NCBI RefSeq assembly: GCF_012972705.2
Contig: NZ_JABCSC020000003.1
Span: 124,001 to 188,000 of the forward strand
Source of the DNA: Uliginosibacterium aquaticum
GTDB lineage: Bacteria; Pseudomonadota; Gammaproteobacteria; Burkholderiales; Rhodocyclaceae
DNA: 64,000 nucleotides
Direction of reading: 5' to 3'
Shown: one piece after another, positions 18,195 to 28,971 of the stretch
Numbering within the stretch: position 1 is the first letter of the stretch
How the letters are laid out: each line of letters begins with the position of its first letter
Program-made: the position numbers and the translations under genes
Notes under the pieces: model-generated
What the model saw: only the letters and a program-made list of their open reading frames with translations
Database searches by the model: none
What the model was told of the DNA's origin: nothing

Positions 18195-18577
18195 GCTGCG
18201 ATCTCCCCGTCCAGGTAGAACCAGCGGCCGTCTTCGCGCACAAAGCGGCTGAGCTCTTCCAGACGTTCGGCGCGCCCGCCCACGCGGCAGCGGGCGATGA
18301 AGTGCACCGTGCCGTGATCGGCATCCTGCAGCGCCGTGCTCACAATCTTCAGGCCGATCCATTTCGCCAGCGGCGGGGTGCTCAGATCCAGTTCGGCTGG
18401 CCGGCTGCCGGGATGCCAGCTCGCAATCAGATAGTCACCGAGGCCGAGCGCGAAAGCGCTGTAACGCGAGCGCATCAGCGCTTCTGGCGTAGGCGCAGCC
18501 TGCCCACCGTGATAGCGACCACAACAGTGCTCATAGCTTGCGGGCAGGCCGCAGGGGCAGGGCAGCCCGGTTTTCAT
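18191..18577 (-). CDS. YchJ-family protein (SEC-C metal-binding motif)
   Basis: 128-residue UPF0225/YchJ protein. The N-terminus carries a SEC-C zinc motif, CPCGLPASYEHCCGRYH, followed by the YchJ core with ALMRSRYSAFALGLGDYLI and an NTF2-like fold. Function is not established. ATGA overlaps on both sides make it the middle gene of a three-gene operon (18954 to 17889). Confidence 0.88.
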   Translation of the reverse strand: MKTGLPCPCGLPASYEHCCGRYHGGQAAPTPEALMRSRYSAFALGLGDYLIASWHPGSRPAELDLSTPPLAKWIGLKIVSTALQDADHGTVHFIARCRVGGRAERLEELSRFVREDGRWFYLDGEIAA

Positions 18578-18954
18578 TCCACAGCCTGGATGGCAGTGAC
18601 GAAGTACTGGGTTTCACCGAAGCAGGTGGTCGGCACGCCGATATGCTGCTCGTAGGTCAGTGCGACGCGTTTGCCGACCAGCTTGTTGATCTGCTCGGCA
18701 ACCGCATCGTCGCGTACCGAAAACTGGAAGATTTCGGCCGGCTGACCCGGCAGGTTCACCAGCGCCAGATCGCCTTCCCAGGTCTTACAGATCCAGCCCT
18801 TGCGCGAAAGCTTCTGCACATAACCGGCGCGCTCGCCATCGGAGTAGTTGTAGCTCAGGGTGGTCCAGGTATAGAGCGCCACGAGCAGGATCAGACCGCC
18901 GAGGAGGGCGGTGAGGATGGGCAGGACGGCACCGCGCGGGCGGAAGGAAGACAT
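18574..18954 (-). CDS. Conserved membrane-anchored hypothetical protein
   Basis: 126-residue protein with one N-terminal membrane helix (VLPILTALLGGLILLVALYTW) and a periplasmic domain containing GERAGYVQKLSRKGWICKTW and a second cysteine in PTTCFGETQYFV. Similar proteins are widespread in proteobacteria, sometimes misnamed 6-phosphogluconate dehydrogenase; function is unknown. It is the first gene of the ychJ operon (ATGA overlap). Confidence 0.75.
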   Translation of the reverse strand: MSSFRPRGAVLPILTALLGGLILLVALYTWTTLSYNYSDGERAGYVQKLSRKGWICKTWEGDLALVNLPGQPAEIFQFSVRDDAVAEQINKLVGKRVALTYEQHIGVPTTCFGETQYFVTAIQAVE

Positions 18955-19035
18955 GAGCGAGAGTCCGGTACGTTCAAGAGAGATCGAGTTTAGCGGCTTC
19001 AGGCGGAGGCGGATATGACAGTGGCGCTCGTCGGG

Positions 19036-19575
19036 CTAGCCGCCTGGAAACATCAGCGCCAGGCCGACGAGCAGCACGCAAAGCAGCAGCATGAAGCCGA
19101 AGGCTGCGCCAAGATGGGTGCCGCCTGCGCGCGTGATCTCGGCATCGATCTGCTCTGGGCGCCCGCCTGCGGTCTCGATCGCGGCAATGCGGCCTTGTGC
19201 GAAGTGGCGATAGAGGGTGTTGCCATACAAGCCGAACATGACCGAAGTACCGATGTTCATGGCGTAGCTGAGGCTGTCCGGTAGTCCGATGACCAGTTCC
19301 AGCAAGGTTTCCAGGCCGATGATGGCGATGAAGATGGCGCAGTAGGCGTACATCTTGCGATAGGCCAGCCAGGACAGGCCGAGCACGAAGGCTGCCCAGT
19401 TCCAGCTGGTGGGCTGGCGCTTGAGCGCGGCGGCAGCCCATTTGTCGCGATAGAAGGGGTATTTGGCGCCTACGAAGTTGGCCAGACGCTGTTCCTGCAG
19501 ATCAAGCTGTTCGGTGATGGGCACATGCAGCAATTCGGCAGTGGGCGGCTGATAGGGATTGAGCGGCTGATTCAT
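19036..19575 (-). CDS. DUF2628-type membrane protein
   Basis: 179-residue protein with the N-terminal NPYQPP motif, then AAALKRQPTSWNWAAFVLGLSWLAYRKMY, the signature of DUF2628, and three or more membrane helices. Function is unknown. The NPYQ motif at the N-terminus recurs in the unrelated membrane protein at 28542-28934. Confidence 0.8.
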   Translation of the reverse strand: MNQPLNPYQPPTAELLHVPITEQLDLQEQRLANFVGAKYPFYRDKWAAAALKRQPTSWNWAAFVLGLSWLAYRKMYAYCAIFIAIIGLETLLELVIGLPDSLSYAMNIGTSVMFGLYGNTLYRHFAQGRIAAIETAGGRPEQIDAEITRAGGTHLGAAFGFMLLLCVLLVGLALMFPGG

Positions 19576-19644
19576 GACGGATCCGGCAGATTGCTGAGAA
19601 TCGCGGGATTATGACAGCAGTGTTGCTCGTGGCATATGCTGGTT

Positions 19645-20544
19645 TCAGTGCCCACCCTTGGCACAGGCGCTGAAGTGAGAGGCTTCCAGAATGGCCAGCG
19701 GCTCACTGGGGGCGTCTGGCCCTTGTTCCTGCTGCACGGCCAGATCGGCCGCATGGAGCAGATTGCGTGTGAGCACCCAGCGGTAGTGGCTGATCACTGG
19801 GTTGGCGTCGAGCAGGTAATAACCTTCGGCGCGCTGCCCGGCTGGCGCGCCGATGCTGGCCAGGCCAGGTAGCAGGCCGGCGGCGGCTGCCCATTCGCGG
19901 GCGAGGCCGACGCCGTCGTTGGCGGTGGCGGCAAGCCAGATGCGCGGATCCTGCCGATTGCTGGCGTAGATCTTGGGGCTGGGGTTGAAGGCCCATGTCT
20001 CGCTGACCAGGGTGCGCGTGTCGCGGTGCTTGGTGACGTGCACCGCCAGTGCCCCGCCGAGTGAAAAGCCACTGGCAATCACGCGCAGACCCGCGTACTC
20101 CGGGCGGCTGGCGAGGCGCTTGAAATAGGCGCGGGCCAGCGTGTACTGGCGGGTGTCAAACCCGAAATTGGTGTCCTGCCAGTCCGCGTCGTCATTCGAG
20201 CCGGCGAAGGCAATCACCAGCTCCTTGGGCTTGCCGCCCGGAGCGTCCAGCACTTCGAAGGCCGCTGCCTCGAAACCCGAGCGGTCGCGGCGTGGGCGAT
20301 CGATCTCGCGCAGGCGTTCGGGCCGGCTGAAGTAATGGGCGCGGCTTTCGGCATTGTCCTGCTGCAGGGCGAGTGCCGCTGCCACGGCGTACAGATAGCC
20401 GCGCTGCGCAACCTTCAGGTGCTGATTGTCGAAAGGTTTGGCGGCCGGATCAAGAAAGCGGCCATTGCACCAGAAAAGGCTGGCGGCCGTGGCGGGCAGG
20501 CTGGTGAGGCAGAACAGTAAGGTGAGAAGGCGCAGCAGGAGCAC
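19645..20544 (-). CDS. Secreted lipase-like alpha/beta hydrolase
   Basis: 299-residue protein with a signal peptide (MLLLRLLTLLFCLTSLPATA) and the nucleophile elbow GFSLGG around residue 160, in a context (LVIAFAGSNDDADWQDTN upstream) typical of class 3 lipases, where the oxyanion loop precedes the elbow. A histidine near HYRW and an aspartate in NDGVGLA are possible triad members. The substrate is unknown. Confidence 0.75.
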   Translation of the reverse strand: MLLLRLLTLLFCLTSLPATAASLFWCNGRFLDPAAKPFDNQHLKVAQRGYLYAVAAALALQQDNAESRAHYFSRPERLREIDRPRRDRSGFEAAAFEVLDAPGGKPKELVIAFAGSNDDADWQDTNFGFDTRQYTLARAYFKRLASRPEYAGLRVIASGFSLGGALAVHVTKHRDTRTLVSETWAFNPSPKIYASNRQDPRIWLAATANDGVGLAREWAAAAGLLPGLASIGAPAGQRAEGYYLLDANPVISHYRWVLTRNLLHAADLAVQQEQGPDAPSEPLAILEASHFSACAKGGH

Positions 20545-20594
20545 GGCAGGCAGGCACGGGAAAAAGCGCCGTCATTATGCCGGAGGCGCCTGAG

Positions 20595-22097
20595 CTATGG
20601 CCCGCCTCCGGGCAGGCCGCGCCGGTATTGCACGGCTTCGGCCACGTGGGCGGCGCCGATCACTTCTGCACCGGCAAGGTCGGCAATCGATCGCGCCACG
20701 CGCAGGCTGCGGTGATAGGCGCGGGCGGAGAGGCCCAGACGCTCGATGGCCTGTCTCAACAGCGCCTTCGCCTTGTCGTCAGCCACGCAGTGGGTTTCGA
20801 TCTCACCCGCCGCAAGGTGGGCGTTGGCCTTGCCCTGGCGTGCGTGCTGGCGTGCATGGGCGGCGATCACGCGGGTGCGTACGGCGCTGGTGGCTTCACC
20901 TGTGGGAGCGGTCTGCAACTCATCCGCGCTGAGGCTGCCGACCTCCATGGTCAGGTCGATCCGATCCAGCAAGGGGCCGGAGAGTTTGCCGCGATAGCGC
21001 GCAACCTGATCCGGCGTACACCGACAGGCTCGTTTGGGATGCCCCAGAAAACCACAGGGACACGGATTCATGGCCGCCACGAACTGGAAGCGGGCCGGAA
21101 ATTCGGCCCGGCTGGTCGCGCGCGAGATGGTGATCTGCCCGGTTTCCAGCGGCTCGCGCAGGGCTTCGAGCACGCGCCGGTCAAACTCCGGCAATTCATC
21201 GAGGAAGAGCACGCCGTGGTGCGACAGGCTGATCTCGCCGGGCCGCGGAATCATGCCGCCGCCAACCAGTGCAGGTGCGGACGAGGAGTGATGCGGGCTG
21301 CGGAAGGGGCGGGCACGAAAACGCGCCGGATCGAAGCGCCCTTCCAGTGACTGGATGGCGGCTGATTCGAGCGCCTCGGCTTCCGACAGTGGTGGCAGGA
21401 GGCCCGGCAGGCGGCTCGCCAGCATCGATTTGCCGGTGCCGGGCGGGCCGTAGAGCAGCAGTGAATGCAGGCCACAGGCTGCGACTTCGAGCAGGCGACG
21501 CGCCTGCGCTTGACCTCTGACATCCGCCAGATCCGGGTATACCGGCTCGTTCCCGAGCACCGCACCGGAATAGGGCGTGAGTGTGGCGTGACCGTTGAAA
21601 TGGGCGGCTACTTCAAGCAGGTTGCGCGCTGGCAGGATGGTGATGCCTTGCACCAGCGCTGCTTCGGCCGCGTTTTCAAGGGGCAGGATCAGCGCACGGC
21701 CTGCCTGCGCCGCACGCCAGGCCATGGCCAGGGCGCCACGCACCGGGCGCAGCTCGCCGGAGAGCGAGAGTTCGCCCGCCAGTTCGTACTGGTCGAGCGC
21801 GGCGGCCTTGATCTGGTCCGAGGCCGCCAGGATGCCGATGGCGATCGGCAGGTCGAAGCGCCCGGATTCCTTGGGCAGATCGGCCGGTGCGAGGTTGACC
21901 GTGACGCGTTTGTTGGGAAATTCGAACTGACCGGTGAGCAGGGCGGCGCGTACCCGGTCGCGCGCTTCCTTGACTTCGGTATCCGGCAGGCCGACCAGCG
22001 ACACGGCTGGCAGACCACCCGCCAGATGCACCTCGACGGTGACTTCCGGCGCATCCATGCCGGCCAGAGCGCGGCTTTTGATCAGGGCAAGTGACAT
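20595..22097 (-). CDS. comM: YifB/ComM-family Mg-chelatase-like ATPase
   Basis: AAA+ ATPase of the ComM (YifB) family. ComM in Vibrio is a hexameric helicase that aids integration of transformed DNA. The 500-residue protein has an N-terminal ChlI-like domain (SRALAGMDAPEVTVEVHLAG), Walker A GPPGTGKSML, Walker B GVLFLDELPEF and the C-terminal Mg-chelatase domain with RAYHRSLRVARSIADL. The start at 22097 (MSLALIKSRAL) follows homologues. The ubiK gene lies just upstream on the same strand. Confidence 0.92.
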   Translation of the reverse strand: MSLALIKSRALAGMDAPEVTVEVHLAGGLPAVSLVGLPDTEVKEARDRVRAALLTGQFEFPNKRVTVNLAPADLPKESGRFDLPIAIGILAASDQIKAAALDQYELAGELSLSGELRPVRGALAMAWRAAQAGRALILPLENAAEAALVQGITILPARNLLEVAAHFNGHATLTPYSGAVLGNEPVYPDLADVRGQAQARRLLEVAACGLHSLLLYGPPGTGKSMLASRLPGLLPPLSEAEALESAAIQSLEGRFDPARFRARPFRSPHHSSSAPALVGGGMIPRPGEISLSHHGVLFLDELPEFDRRVLEALREPLETGQITISRATSRAEFPARFQFVAAMNPCPCGFLGHPKRACRCTPDQVARYRGKLSGPLLDRIDLTMEVGSLSADELQTAPTGEATSAVRTRVIAAHARQHARQGKANAHLAAGEIETHCVADDKAKALLRQAIERLGLSARAYHRSLRVARSIADLAGAEVIGAAHVAEAVQYRRGLPGGGP

Positions 22098-22150
22098 GCG
22101 TCCGAGTCTAAGCCGTCCGCACGGGGCAGGCCGTGGCCTGCCCATGGGTA

Positions 22151-22402
22151 TCAGGCAGGGGACTGGCTGTCGCGCTCAGCGAGGCGCTTTTCCAGTGCCT
22201 CGATCCGGGCGCAGGCCGCCTCGAGCAGGGCTTTCTGCACTTCAAACTCTTCCCGGGTGACCAGATCGAGACGTGAAAAGCCGGCGGCCAGCATGGCCTT
22301 GGCGTTCTTTTCGAAATCCTTGGCCGGGCCGCTTTGCATCAGTTCGCTGAACTTGTTGCCCATTTCTTCGAAGATCTGCGCGGGTTTGCTGGGATCAATC
22401 AT
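22151..22402 (-). CDS. ubiK: Ubiquinone biosynthesis accessory factor UbiK
   Basis: 83-residue BMFP-domain protein, a trimeric coiled-coil factor needed for efficient aerobic ubiquinone synthesis with UbiJ. Visible are an amphipathic N-terminal region (IFEEMGNKFSELM) and a C-terminal coiled coil (EFEVQKALLEAACARIEALEKRLAER). In some relatives it also neighbours comM and glnK, as here. Confidence 0.9.
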   Translation of the reverse strand: MIDPSKPAQIFEEMGNKFSELMQSGPAKDFEKNAKAMLAAGFSRLDLVTREEFEVQKALLEAACARIEALEKRLAERDSQSPA

Positions 22403-22478
22403 GGTTTCGTGCTCCGGAAGGGTGGGGAATCGCCGGCAGTGTAGTGCTTTTGCCTACACTGCGACACGCCGCAGAGGA

Positions 22479-22508
22479 TGCACCAGCTTGATGCATGGCT
22501 TTGGTGCA
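22479..22508 (+). promoter_or_regulatory. Two overlapping NtrC-type enhancer sites
   Basis: Site 1 (22479-22495) reads TGCACCA-GCT-TGATGCA, differing by one base from the NtrC palindrome TGCACCA-N3-TGGTGCA. Site 2 (22492-22508) has a perfect right half TGGTGCA and a degenerate left half. They lie about 110-125 bases upstream of a -24/-12 promoter, the usual enhancer distance. Confidence 0.75.
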
Positions 22509-22604
22509 GTCTTCTTGATGATGCTCAACAAGCGTGCGCCGGCCCTTTCGGGCAGGACCGGGATAAAGGGCAGAAACGACCATTTGGAGAGGGTTTCGAT
22601 AAAG

Positions 22605-22620
22605 TGGCACGAAACCGGCT
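22605..22620 (+). promoter_or_regulatory. Sigma-54 (-24/-12) promoter of the porin-glnK-amtB operon
   Basis: TGGCACGAAACCGGCT has the invariant GG and GC exactly 10 bases apart; the -24 element is perfect and the -12 element (CGGC for TTGC) is weaker. The start of transcription would be near 22631, about 40 bases before the porin ATG. Together with the upstream NtrC sites it predicts nitrogen-limitation control. Confidence 0.75.
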
Positions 22621-22671
22621 AAGGACTCCGCACACCAGTTTCTGGTCTCTTTCTTTCAAGGAGCGAATCAC

Positions 22672-23849
<1,178 letters not shown>

Positions 23850-23868
23850 TCTTTCAGGAGTAGAGACA

Positions 23869-25359
23869 ATGAAAAAGTTTCTCGCCATTGCACTGACGGC
23901 TTTCTCCGTCATGCTTTCCGGCGCTGCGCTGGCTCAGGAAGCCGCCAGTGCCCCGGTTGCTGCTGAGGCCGTTGCGGCCCCGGCGGCTGCCACCCCGGCC
24001 GCCGCTCCGGCGGCTGAAGCCTCGGCTCCGGTAGCTGCCGCCGTGCCCGTGGCCAACAAGGGTGACAACGCCTGGCTGCTGGTTTCCGCCGCCTTCGTGA
24101 TTCTGATGTCGATTCCTGGCTTGGCCCTGTTCTACGGCGGCCTCGTGCGCACCAAGAATGCACTGTCGGTGCTGATCCAGGTCTTCGTGGTGTTCGCGCT
24201 GATCACCGTGCTGTGGATCGTCTACGGTTACTCGTTGGCCTTCACTGAAGGCAATGCCTTTATCGGCAACTTCAGCAAGCTCTTCCTCGCCGGTGTGACG
24301 CCGGAGAGCGTAGCGGGCACCTTCTCGAAGGGCTCCTATGTCAGCGAACTGATCTACGTGGCCTTCCAGGGTGCCTTCGCCGCCATCACCGTGGCCCTGA
24401 TCCTCGGCGCCTTTGCCGAGCGCATCAAGTTCAGCGCCGTGCTGGCCTTCTCGGTGATCTGGTTCACCTTCTCCTATCTGCCGGTCTGCCACATGGTCTG
24501 GTTCTGGGCGGGTCCCGATGCCTATACCTCGGCTGAAGCGGGTGCTGCTGCCGGTGCCACCGCAGGTTATCTGTTCCAATTGGGCGCGCTGGACTTCGCG
24601 GGCGGTACCGTGGTGCACATCAACGCCGCTGTGGCCGGCATCGTCGGCGCCTTCATGGTTGGCAAGCGTATTGGTTTCGGTCGCGAATCCATGGCTCCGC
24701 ACAGCCTGACCATGACCATGATCGGCGCTTCGCTGCTGTGGGTGGGCTGGTTCGGTTTCAACGCCGGTTCCGCTCTGGAAGCTAACGGCTACGCTGGTCT
24801 GGCCTTCGTGAATACCTGGGTTGCCACCGCTGCTGCCACCATGTCCTGGCTGATCGCTGAATGGCTGATCAAGGGCAAGCCTTCCATGCTGGGTGCCGCT
24901 TCGGGTGCCGTGGCGGGTCTGGTTGCCGTGACGCCTGCTGCCGGCTTCGTCGGCGTGGGTGGCGCACTGATCATTGGTCTGGCTGCCGGTGTGATCTGCC
25001 TGTGGGGTGTGAATGGTCTGAAGCGCCTGATCGGTGCCGATGACGCACTCGACGTGTTCGGCGTGCATGGCGTGGGCGGTATCCTCGGCGCCCTGCTGAC
25101 CGGCGTGTTCGCTGCACCTTCGCTGGGCGGCATGGGCATCTTCGACTACGTTGCGAACGCAGTTTCGGCTGACTACTCGATCGCTGGTCAGGTGTGGATT
25201 CAGGCCAAGGCTGTCGGCCTGACCATCATCTGGTCCGGTATCGTGGCGGTGGTGGCTTACAAGCTGGTCGATATGTTCATCGGTCTGCGTGTGCCAGAAG
25301 ACGAAGAGCGCGAAGGTCTGGACGTTACCAGCCACGGCGAATCGGCTTACCACTACTGA
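23869..25359 (+). CDS. amtB: Ammonium transporter AmtB
   Basis: Trimeric inner-membrane ammonium channel. The 496-residue protein has a signal peptide (MKKFLAIALTAFSVMLSGAALA) and an Ala/Pro-rich stretch before eleven membrane helices. The twin pore histidines are visible in GGTVVHINAAVAGIVGA and VFGVHGVGGILGALLTGVFA, and the C-terminal tail LRVPEDEEREGLD is the GlnK-responsive segment. It follows glnK by 19 bases with AGGAG before the ATG, and is closed by a strong terminator. Confidence 0.96.
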   Translation: MKKFLAIALTAFSVMLSGAALAQEAASAPVAAEAVAAPAAATPAAAPAAEASAPVAAAVPVANKGDNAWLLVSAAFVILMSIPGLALFYGGLVRTKNALSVLIQVFVVFALITVLWIVYGYSLAFTEGNAFIGNFSKLFLAGVTPESVAGTFSKGSYVSELIYVAFQGAFAAITVALILGAFAERIKFSAVLAFSVIWFTFSYLPVCHMVWFWAGPDAYTSAEAGAAAGATAGYLFQLGALDFAGGTVVHINAAVAGIVGAFMVGKRIGFGRESMAPHSLTMTMIGASLLWVGWFGFNAGSALEANGYAGLAFVNTWVATAAATMSWLIAEWLIKGKPSMLGAASGAVAGLVAVTPAAGFVGVGGALIIGLAAGVICLWGVNGLKRLIGADDALDVFGVHGVGGILGALLTGVFAAPSLGGMGIFDYVANAVSADYSIAGQVWIQAKAVGLTIIWSGIVAVVAYKLVDMFIGLRVPEDEEREGLDVTSHGESAYHY

Positions 25360-25405
25360 GCATATGAAAGGAGTCCGTCGCGCGAGCGGCGGATCCAGGA
25401 TCCGC

Positions 25406-25434
25406 GGGCAGCCTCAGGGCTGCCCGTTTTTTTT
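25406..25434 (+). terminator. Rho-independent terminator after amtB
   Basis: Stem GGGCAGCC/GGCTGCCC with a short loop, followed by eight T residues. Confidence 0.9.
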
Positions 25435-25559
25435 CGTCTATCGAATCAATAGTTGAGCCAGCGCTCAAGTCGGTTGCTACGAATGTCGTAAGCTATGGAA
25501 CGAAAGACCCGCACTGCCGCTTGCTGCAGCGCACCCTTCCAGAAGATCAGGAATGCGCC

Positions 25560-27209
25560 ATGACCCCGATGCTTGATTACATTCGCCAGTACGCCGATAC
25601 CATTCTCGAGAAGTATCGCGACCCCTATCACGGCACGCCGCTGTTTTTCGACGGCATGAATACCTTCACCGGCGAGCCGGTGAAATGGCGCAACATGGAG
25701 GGGACCGACTGGGAACCCTCCAATATCGCCTCGCAGCAGAACCTGTTCCGCACCTTGGCGGCGCTCTCTGCGCTGACCGGTGATGCGAAATACAAGGAAG
25801 CTGCCAAGGCTGCCATCCAGTGGCACTTCGAGCATGCTGACCCGAGTGGTCTGCTGACTTGGGGCGGCCACTGTTTCCTTGATCTGAAGACCCTCGACAC
25901 TGTTGGCCCGGAGGGCAAGAACAAGGTGCACGAGATCAAGCACCACTACCCCTTCTACGAACTGATGTTCGAAGTCGATCCGCAGGCTGCGGCGAAGCTC
26001 ATCAAAGCCGAGTGGAACTGTCACATCGACAATTGGGAAACCCTCGAACTCACCCGCCACGGCAGCTACGGCCGTCCGCTGGTCGAAGAGGGCTTCTGGG
26101 ACAAGCCGATGCACGCGGATCTCGAGATCATGCGCGAGGCCAAGGGCCTGTCTTTCGTGAATATCGGCAATGACCTGATCTACTCGGCCGGTTTGCTGGG
26201 CCAGATGGTGCCGGGCGAGGAGAAGGCGCTCGACTGGGCCGAATTCATGGCCTGGCAATATGTGCGTACACGCTATCCGGCGACCGGCCTGGGCTGCTAC
26301 CAGTTCAATCGCCCGGTCAAACGCGAAGAAGCGCCGACCGACGAGAACCATCCGCAATTCACCTATTCCTTCTACGGCGATCGTGCCGAGCGCCAGTTCG
26401 GTCCGGAGTATGGCGAAGTCGCCAAGGAAGCCTGGGTGCTCTTCAAGATGGATCCGGATGCCATGAACGGACCGGAAGGCATCTACGGCGACTCGACCCT
26501 TGCCCAGCTCACCCTCGCGCGCCAGCTAGGTGCCAAGGGTGAGAAGCTCAAGCAATGGGCCGTGGACGGGCTGGAGGCCTGGCTGCACTATGCCTACGTG
26601 CCGGAAACCAACCAGATCAAGCCGATGTTTGCCGATGGCAAGGACCTTACCGGCCAGGAATTCAAGCGCCGTGGTTTCTACGGCAAGAAGGGCTGGGTCT
26701 TCGAGCGCAAGCCGATCAATACCATCGTGTTCCTCAGCACCGTGACGGCCTGGGCCATCTCCGGACGCGATTCGCTGTGGCAGCACGTGGTGGCGATGGC
26801 AAAGAATTTCGGCCTTGGCGAATGGAATGTCGCCGACCCGAAAGCGCCCAAGGGTCCGCTGGTGGCCACCAAGGCCGACGCGATCCTGCTCTTCGCGGTG
26901 CTGGAAGTTGCTCGCAGTACTGGCGCGGCGGCCTATCTGGAACTGGCCAGGAGCATCGGCGAGCGGATCATGGAAAAGCATGCCCATCGCGGCATGTTCG
27001 TGCCGAGTGAGAAGCACATCCACTGCCGCTTCGACGACACCGATGCGCTGGCCCTGCTGACCCTGATTGCTACCGAGCGCGGTTGCCCCGAAGCCGTTCC
27101 GGGCTTCCGCTCACAGGGTGGCTACATCCACGGCGATATCCAGATCGAGGATGGCAGCAAGAAGAACATCATGGACATCAAGGATATCTACCCGCTGACG
27201 GTGGCCTGA
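25560..27209 (+). CDS. Family PL2 (PelW-like) pectate disaccharide-lyase, cytoplasmic
   Basis: Polysaccharide lyase family 2 enzyme that cleaves short oligogalacturonates by beta-elimination, like the enterobacterial PelW. The 549-residue protein shows family stretches such as SNIASQQNLFRTLAALSALT, WGGHCFLDLKTLDT and GNDLIYSAGLLGQM, and YGDRAERQFGPEYGEVAKEA, expected of an (alpha/alpha)-barrel. There is no signal peptide, so it acts in the cytoplasm on imported oligomers, as known for PelW. AGGA lies 8 bases before the ATG. It stands alone between two terminators, with no KdgR-like operator recognised. Confidence 0.88.
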   Translation: MTPMLDYIRQYADTILEKYRDPYHGTPLFFDGMNTFTGEPVKWRNMEGTDWEPSNIASQQNLFRTLAALSALTGDAKYKEAAKAAIQWHFEHADPSGLLTWGGHCFLDLKTLDTVGPEGKNKVHEIKHHYPFYELMFEVDPQAAAKLIKAEWNCHIDNWETLELTRHGSYGRPLVEEGFWDKPMHADLEIMREAKGLSFVNIGNDLIYSAGLLGQMVPGEEKALDWAEFMAWQYVRTRYPATGLGCYQFNRPVKREEAPTDENHPQFTYSFYGDRAERQFGPEYGEVAKEAWVLFKMDPDAMNGPEGIYGDSTLAQLTLARQLGAKGEKLKQWAVDGLEAWLHYAYVPETNQIKPMFADGKDLTGQEFKRRGFYGKKGWVFERKPINTIVFLSTVTAWAISGRDSLWQHVVAMAKNFGLGEWNVADPKAPKGPLVATKADAILLFAVLEVARSTGAAAYLELARSIGERIMEKHAHRGMFVPSEKHIHCRFDDTDALALLTLIATERGCPEAVPGFRSQGGYIHGDIQIEDGSKKNIMDIKDIYPLTVA

Positions 27210-27221
27210 AATTCCTGAGGA

Positions 27222-27255
27222 CAATAAAAAACCCGCTGCGGCGGGTTTTTTATTG
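27222..27255. terminator. Bidirectional terminator between PL2 and purU
   Basis: Perfect palindrome: CAATAAAAAACCCGC and its complement around a TGCG loop, with A and T runs on both sides, between convergent genes. Confidence 0.92.
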
Positions 27256-27296
27256 GGTGCGATGCAGCTCGAAGTTGGAGGCTGCGCCTGCAGTTG

Positions 27297-28157
<861 letters not shown>

Positions 28158-28175
28158 GGTGTGAGGGCGCGAGGT

Positions 28176-28538
28176 TCAGGCTTGAACGATGGCTTTCGAA
28201 TAAGTGGCGCGATCCATGTCCAGTGCTTCAGCGGTGATCTGCACCGGCTGAGCCTGGTTGTTGATCACACATGAGCACAGGGCGGCCACCAAGCCTTCGG
28301 TGATGGCCTGCTTGGTTGCGGCATCTCGTCCCGAGAGCAGATGCAGGCGGGCGTGCAGGAAGCTGCCGGGAGCGGCATCGCCAACGAGGAAATCATCAAG
28401 GCGGATGGCGCGGCTCTTGATGTGGTCCGGCACGAATTCGCCGGAGGCCAGCAGCACCGTGTTCATGCGGTGCAGGGCTTGTGCCGGCTCGAAGTCCGGC
28501 AGCAGGTTAGCGGTGTATTCAAGTACGAGATGCGGCAT
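28176..28538 (-). CDS. 5-carboxymethyl-2-hydroxymuconate isomerase (CHMI)
   Basis: 120-residue tautomerase-superfamily protein. The N-terminus MPHLVLEYTANL gives Pro1 after methionine removal, the catalytic base of CHMI in homoprotocatechuate degradation. Other pathway genes are absent here, so a role in homoprotocatechuate catabolism is uncertain; a stand-alone tautomerase is possible. It lies 18 bases upstream of purU on the same strand. Confidence 0.85.
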   Translation of the reverse strand: MPHLVLEYTANLLPDFEPAQALHRMNTVLLASGEFVPDHIKSRAIRLDDFLVGDAAPGSFLHARLHLLSGRDAATKQAITEGLVAALCSCVINNQAQPVQITAEALDMDRATYSKAIVQA

Positions 28539-28541
28539 GGT

Positions 28542-28934
28542 TCAGCTATTGAACATCGGGATCAGGATGGCGGCAAGGATGCCGATCAGGGCCGGCACGA
28601 TGATCAGGCCGACGCCCCAGGCGGACCAGCGTTTCTGGATCCGGTTGAAGTGCTCGAGGTCGTCCCACTCCTTGTTGCGCCAGGCCAGCTCGCGGCCCTT
28701 GATGCCCAGGTAGATGGCCACGATGAAGCCGATGTAGGGCACCAGCGCGAGCAGGCCGATCCAGGTCTTGTTGCCGATGGCCCAGATCCAGTTGAGCAGG
28801 AAGGCTCCCCAGCTCCAGCCCTTCACGCCTTCCGGAATCACGGCATCCTTGCCACCGCCGGAAGTGTTCAGGCCATCATGGATATCGCCAACGCTGGCCT
28901 TGGGGGCCTGATAAGGATTCACCGGGGTGTTCAT
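28542..28934 (-). CDS. Small membrane protein with NPYQAP N-terminus, unknown
   Basis: 130 residues with the start MNTPVNPYQAPKA, two or three membrane helices (WIWAIGNKTWIGLLALVPYI, FIVAIYLG, and VGLIIVPALIGILAAILIP) and an EWDDLEHFNRIQKRW segment. The ATG at 28934 follows a GGAG-like sequence and is preferred to the longer open frame. The NPYQ motif also starts the DUF2628 protein at 19036-19575. Function is unknown. Confidence 0.7.
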   Translation of the reverse strand: MNTPVNPYQAPKASVGDIHDGLNTSGGGKDAVIPEGVKGWSWGAFLLNWIWAIGNKTWIGLLALVPYIGFIVAIYLGIKGRELAWRNKEWDDLEHFNRIQKRWSAWGVGLIIVPALIGILAAILIPMFNS

Positions 28935-28971
28935 GAACGACTCCTGTTGGTACCGATTGGAATGGGGAGGC

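Noticed and set aside
23854-25353. Long minus-strand frame opposite amtB
   Set aside because: Low-complexity His/Gln/Gly product typical of an antisense shadow in a GC-rich membrane protein gene.
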